Of a stretch of 9,790 nucleotides of DNA, positions 7,123 through 9,790 are shown one piece after another; within the stretch, counting starts at the first letter, position 1, and each line of letters begins with the position of its first letter. This stretch comes from Clostridiales bacterium. GTDB lineage: Bacteria; Bacillota; Clostridia; Oscillospirales; Butyricicoccaceae. The translations under genes and the position numbers were made by a program. The DNA is taken from NCBI GenBank assembly GCA_019418305.1, contig DYCA01000048.1, forward strand, positions 1-9,790, written 5' to 3'. The notes below the pieces were generated by a model that was not told the DNA's origin, did no database searches, and saw only the letters and a list, made by a program, of their open reading frames with translations.

Positions 7123-7137
7123 CACAAAATTTCGTAG
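7122..7137. promoter_or_regulatory. NrdR-like box, downstream member of a pair
   Basis: TCACAAAATTTCGTAG matches 11 of 16 positions of the NrdR consensus ACACWATATWTWGTGT. On its own it is weak. It starts exactly 32 bases from the stronger box at 7154, the spacing expected for NrdR pairs that bind on one helix face. Confidence 0.45.
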
Positions 7138-7153
7138 ATTGTTCTGATTTTTC

Positions 7154-7169
7154 GCACCATATCTTGTGC
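7154..7169. promoter_or_regulatory. NrdR-like box, stronger member of a pair
   Basis: GCACCATATCTTGTGC is a near palindrome with the GCAC and GTGC ends and ATAT core of NrdR boxes. It lies just downstream of the predicted transcription start (about 7174), where a bound repressor would block initiation. NrdR is the ATP/dATP-sensing repressor of ribonucleotide reductase genes; its gene is not in the window. Confidence 0.65.
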
Positions 7170-7180
7170 CTGTGCTATAT

Positions 7181-7209
7181 ATTTTACCGCTCACACACCT
7201 GCCTGTCAA
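7181..7209 (-). promoter_or_regulatory. Sigma-A promoter of the nrdD operon
   Basis: On the minus strand a perfect -35 TTGACA (7204-7209) and TAAAAT (7181-7186) are separated by 17 bases, the best promoter in the window. The predicted start is near 7174, giving a leader of about 95 bases. A- and T-tracts upstream of the -35 (to about 7290) could act as an UP element. Confidence 0.85.
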
Positions 7210-7290
7210 GGGGAAACAAGGTTTTTGGAAGAATTGTAAGAATCAAAATATTTTTCTTGTTGGTTTCTCTAAAATTTCATCATTTTTCTC
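7210..7290. other. AT-rich stretch with an imperfect palindrome upstream of the nrdD promoter
   Basis: This stretch is clearly more AT-rich than the coding regions around it and carries several A- and T-tracts. At 7238-7258 there is a 21-base imperfect inverted repeat with AAGAA and TTCTT ends around AAAATATTTT. It lies between the promoter and the DnaA-box cluster. It may be UP-element DNA, an unknown operator or an easily opened region. I see no gene in it. Confidence 0.5.
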
Positions 7291-7362
7291 TGTGGACAAC
7301 AGACAACCGTTCTGTGGATAACTCCTCTACTGTGGAAAATCCTGTGTACATCTTGTTGACAA
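7291..7362 (+). promoter_or_regulatory. Cluster of DnaA-box-like 9-mers upstream of nrdD
   Basis: One perfect DnaA box, TGTGGATAA at 7313-7321 (reverse complement TTATCCACA), is flanked by single-mismatch boxes TGTGGACAA (7291-7299) and TGTGGAAAA (7331-7339). Weaker copies TGTGTACAT (7343-7351) and TGTTGACAA (7354-7362) follow. All five point the same way. The cluster lies about 115-190 bases upstream of the predicted nrdD start, so DnaA control of reductase expression is plausible. Confidence 0.65.
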
Positions 7363-7398
7363 ACACAACGTAAACCATTCTTTTCTATTTTCCTCTTA

Positions 7399-7414
7399 AC
7401 ACAAGATATAGTAT
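7399..7414. promoter_or_regulatory. Distal NrdR-like box
   Basis: ACACAAGATATAGTAT matches the NrdR consensus at about 14 of 16 positions, better than the boxes at the promoter. It lies about 225 bases upstream of the predicted nrdD start. I find no convincing partner box at the expected 31-33 base spacing on either side. Confidence 0.45.
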
Positions 7415-7465
7415 GCACTGTACAAACCGCACGCGCTCATCGAGACGTCTTGCATCCCATAATCC

Positions 7466-7506
7466 GCAAACAGAAAGGGCCGCAGCCCTACTGCTGCGCC
7501 CCTTTC
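7466..7506 (-). terminator. Terminator after the DUF1538/P-II operon
   Basis: On the minus strand a 34-base hairpin (7473-7506) has 13 pairs with one G-G mismatch and a 6-base loop. It begins 17 bases after the stop of the P-II-like gene. The tail is only moderately T-rich (TGTTTG after TTTC), so it is weaker than the others. Confidence 0.7.
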
Positions 7507-7523
7507 AATTTACCTGACTCACT

Positions 7524-8228
7524 TCAGTCCGCTAAGCCGATTGCGCCCGACAATGGAACGGAAAGCACCAGCCCATGGCTACGTGTATTCATGCCGACCG
7601 CCTTCATCAGCGCGGTCATAATTTCCTGCCGTTCCTCACTTCGGACAATCAAAAATACAATTTCCTTTTCCGCCTGAATCTCAATACCGAAAAAACGCTT
7701 GACCTCGTCCTCTGCAATGCCGCGCGCAGCTATCACAGTTCCGCCTCGTGCTCCTGCTTTGCGCGCCGCATCCATGGCAACATTCGTGTATCCTCGCTCC
7801 ATCACTACGACAACTGCGTCTAAACCGCAGGCTCGCTCTGATTTGCTCATACTCTCCGCCTCCTCGCTTCCAACATCCGTTTGCGTCAACAGCTTGTGCC
7901 ATCGCACACCGATTCCGTTAATCGGAACGGTAAAAGCAATCCCCTTGCCCGGATAACGCATTTGCAAACTATGTCCCAGCTTTTCCAGCAGCCGACACGC
8001 CCGCTCCCGGTCGGTCAGACAAAGAACAATCGCCTTGGCTGTTTCACCGATGCCCAGCAAATCCAACATGTCGGTTTTCGCCGTACCGTGCGCCATGCAG
8101 ACAAAATCCACGAGCACGTGGGTATCTCGGTACAAGCGGAGCACCTTTTCACTCTGTGATACATCTACTACAGATATCAGCAGTTCCACCGCACTGCGCA
8201 CCGCCATCTGCGGTTGATACTCACTCAT
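7524..8228 (-). CDS. P-II-like signalling protein, apparently two tandem domains, partner of DUF1538
   Basis: The 234-residue soluble protein resembles P-II family regulators found beside DUF1538 genes. The C-terminal half (about 136-234) is the clearer P-II-like domain: VVVVMERGYTNVAMDAARKA, the glycine-rich AGARGGTV (158-165), then FGIEIQAEKEIVFLIV and LVLSVPLSGAIG. The N-terminal half ends in a matching order, LGIGETAKAIVLCL and then IAFTVPINGIG, so the protein looks internally duplicated, with the glycine-rich loop only in the second copy. The canonical GlnB T-loop tyrosine region is not evident, so uridylylation cannot be assumed. The ATG at 8228 has AGGAGGA 5 bases upstream and overlaps the end of the DUF1538 gene by 8 bases; an in-frame upstream start at 8294 lies inside that gene and is rejected. 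Ligand unknown. Confidence 0.8.
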   Translation of the reverse strand: MSEYQPQMAVRSAVELLISVVDVSQSEKVLRLYRDTHVLVDFVCMAHGTAKTDMLDLLGIGETAKAIVLCLTDRERACRLLEKLGHSLQMRYPGKGIAFTVPINGIGVRWHKLLTQTDVGSEEAESMSKSERACGLDAVVVVMERGYTNVAMDAARKAGARGGTVIAARGIAEDEVKRFFGIEIQAEKEIVFLIVRSEERQEIMTALMKAVGMNTRSHGLVLSVPLSGAIGLAD

Positions 8229-9750
8229 GCTGATCCTCCTCTTCCAAAACAATAATTTCTTCCTCTTCCTCTGCAGCGGATTGTGCTGTTCCATCCGTGC
8301 GACGCATCTTTTGATGATACAGCAACCCGAGGATTTGAATTGTCAGCAGCGGTGTCATCGCAACCATCGCTACAATACCAAATGCATCTGTTAAGACATT
8401 TCCGCCCAATGCCTCGCACGCTCCCATTGCAAAAGGCAGAAGGAATGTAGAAGTCATCGGACCGGATGCAACACCGCCGGAGTCAAACGCAATACCGGTA
8501 AAAATCTTAGGGACAAAAAATGTCAAACCAAGCGCCAACAGATAGCCGGGAATGACAATCCAATAGATAGAAATTCCGGTCAGCACACGCAGCATGGAGA
8601 GGCCGACCGAGCAGGCTACACCGATGGACAGGCTATGCATCATTGCACGCTGCGAAACACCACCGTTCGTGATATTCTCTACCTGACGGTTCAGTACATG
8701 TACTGCCGGCTCTGCCGTGACCAAAAAATAACCGATCAACATACCCAGCGGCACCAGCAGCCAACTGTGCCCGCTTTGTGCCAACTGCTTTCCCAAAAAA
8801 TGACCAACCGGCATGAAACCGACATTAACACCGGTCAAAAACAGCGAAAGACCAAAGAAGGTATATCCAAAACCAATTCCGATTTTTTTCAGCTGCATCC
8901 GGTGAAAGCGGTGAAACACTAACTGAAATACCGCGCAGAACAGAATGATCGGAATCAGGGCAGATAAAACTTCATGCACATACTCCGGCAGGCTATATGC
9001 GAACAGCTTAGCTACCTGCTTTGTATCCTCCACTTCCGGCACAGTCACAGCAGTATAGCCCGGATCTCCGCCCTTATAGAAAATACCAAGCAGCAATACC
9101 GCCAGAATCGGGCCGATACTGCATAGTGCTACCAGACCAAAGCTGTCATCCTGCGCGTCCCGGTCGCCACGAATGGAAGCAAGACCAATACCCAATGCCA
9201 TGATAAACGGCACGGTAATCGGACCGGTCGTCACGCCACCGGAATCAAATGCTACGGAAACAAATTCATTTGGCACAAACGCGGATAAAATCAAAACACC
9301 AACATAAAACACAATCAGCAGGGATGCCAATCGAATTTTAAACAGAGTGCGCAGCATTGCCAGAACAAAAAACAGGCCTACGCCAATTGCGACCGTCCAA
9401 ATCAATACGGCGTTGGGAATCGACGGGACCTGTCCCGCCAAAACTTGCAAATCCGGTTCTGCTATGGTAATCAGCACGCCGATTACAAATGTAATGCCCA
9501 CGACCGCAAACAGGTTTTTCGTGCGTGGCAATTGCGCGCCAATTCCCTCGCCCATCGGCGTCATCGAAACATCCGTACCGAGCGAAAAGAATGCCATACC
9601 GACGATTAGCAATACCGCACCGACCAGATATAGAACCAGCGTTCCAACTGGCATGGGCGTAATTGTAATGCTAAGCAGTAATACAATCAATGTGATAGGC
9701 AAAACAGACGATAATGCCTCTACAATTTTTTCCTTTAGAATCTTATTCAT
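8221..9750 (-). CDS. DUF1538 family integral membrane protein (putative transporter), two homologous halves
   Basis: The 509-residue protein has about a dozen hydrophobic segments, including 16-31, 36-57 and 79-97. The two halves repeat with an offset of about 250 residues: AFDSGGV at 167 and 421, IAEPDLQVLAGQV at 96 against TAEPAVHVLNRQV at about 345, and GTDVSMTPMG against GVNVGFMPVG. These conserved polar motifs inside a membrane protein suggest a transport path built from pseudosymmetric halves. The C-terminus is cytoplasm-like and very acidic (EEEEEIIVLEEED). I recall a report of a two-gene DUF1538 system (UmpAB) acting as a sodium/proton antiporter in Halomonas; I cannot check it and do not transfer the function. 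ATG 9750 is chosen for AGGGGA 6 bases upstream; a TTG at 9777 is less likely. Confidence 0.88.
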   Translation of the reverse strand: MNKILKEKIVEALSSVLPITLIVLLLSITITPMPVGTLVLYLVGAVLLIVGMAFFSLGTDVSMTPMGEGIGAQLPRTKNLFAVVGITFVIGVLITIAEPDLQVLAGQVPSIPNAVLIWTVAIGVGLFFVLAMLRTLFKIRLASLLIVFYVGVLILSAFVPNEFVSVAFDSGGVTTGPITVPFIMALGIGLASIRGDRDAQDDSFGLVALCSIGPILAVLLLGIFYKGGDPGYTAVTVPEVEDTKQVAKLFAYSLPEYVHEVLSALIPIILFCAVFQLVFHRFHRMQLKKIGIGFGYTFFGLSLFLTGVNVGFMPVGHFLGKQLAQSGHSWLLVPLGMLIGYFLVTAEPAVHVLNRQVENITNGGVSQRAMMHSLSIGVACSVGLSMLRVLTGISIYWIVIPGYLLALGLTFFVPKIFTGIAFDSGGVASGPMTSTFLLPFAMGACEALGGNVLTDAFGIVAMVAMTPLLTIQILGLLYHQKMRRTDGTAQSAAEEEEEIIVLEEEDQHE

Positions 9751-9780
9751 TGCATTTCCCCTATTAACAAAAATCAATAT

Positions 9781-9786
9781 ATTATA
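9781..9786 (-). promoter_or_regulatory. -10 element of the DUF1538/P-II operon promoter
   Basis: On the minus strand the sequence reads TATAAT, a perfect -10, about 30 bases before the DUF1538 ATG. The -35 would lie beyond 9790, outside the window, so the promoter is only half visible. Confidence 0.55.
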
Positions 9787-9790
9787 CCAT

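Noticed and set aside
7238..7258. The 21-base imperfect palindrome as a specific Fur, Rex or FNR operator
   Set aside because: It does not fit the consensus of these regulators closely enough; it is noted only as part of the AT-rich region.
7210..7362. Chromosomal origin of replication
   Set aside because: The DnaA boxes and AT-rich DNA fit, but dnaA, dnaN, rpmH, gyrase or parAB genes are absent nearby, and nrd regulation explains the boxes at least as well.

Overview
The window looks like chromosomal DNA of a moderately GC-rich anaerobic Firmicute (class Clostridia, perhaps near Oscillospiraceae/Butyricicoccaceae). This is an inference from gene content: class III anaerobic ribonucleotide reductase, a DUF1538/P-II-like pair, strong Shine-Dalgarno sequences and sigma-A type promoters. 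No gene names the species, and nothing looks mobile: there are no transposases, integrases, CRISPR arrays or direct-repeat boundaries.

Left part, + strand (1-3440). The window opens inside a tRNA-Gly(GCC) followed by a strong terminator. tcdA follows with its own promoter, then tsaE-tsaB-upp-GNAT from a second promoter. TsaE and TsaB help make t6A at position 37 of ANN-decoding tRNAs, and TcdA cyclises t6A to ct6A, so consecutive steps of one tRNA modification lie side by side. upp (uracil salvage) and a RimJ/RimL-like acetyltransferase ride behind them, with a terminator-like hairpin between the two.

Middle part, - strand (3400-7440). A bidirectional terminator separates the acetyltransferase from convergent greA. 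Upstream of greA is the anaerobic ribonucleotide reductase operon, transcribed nrdD, a 63-residue ORF, nrdG. The large NrdD has an ATP-cone, a catalytic core and a zinc-ribbon-like end, but no recognisable C-terminal glycyl-radical motif. That motif (R-x-x-G-Y) is in the small ORF, which lies in the same reading frame as nrdD and is separated from it by one in-frame TAA, four codons and three tandem ATGs with a Shine-Dalgarno sequence. This apparent split reductase with a stand-alone glycyl-radical domain is the most interesting item here. The 444-base upstream region has a near-consensus promoter, a pair of NrdR-like boxes 32 bases apart just downstream of it, and a DnaA-box cluster beside an AT-rich stretch further upstream.

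Right part, - strand (7466-9790). A two-gene operon encodes a DUF1538 membrane protein made of two homologous halves and a soluble P-II-like protein that also appears to be two tandem copies. The genes overlap by 8 bases. A transporter with its own P-II-type regulator is the natural reading, but substrate and ligand are unknown. A -10 element lies at the right edge; its -35 is outside the window.
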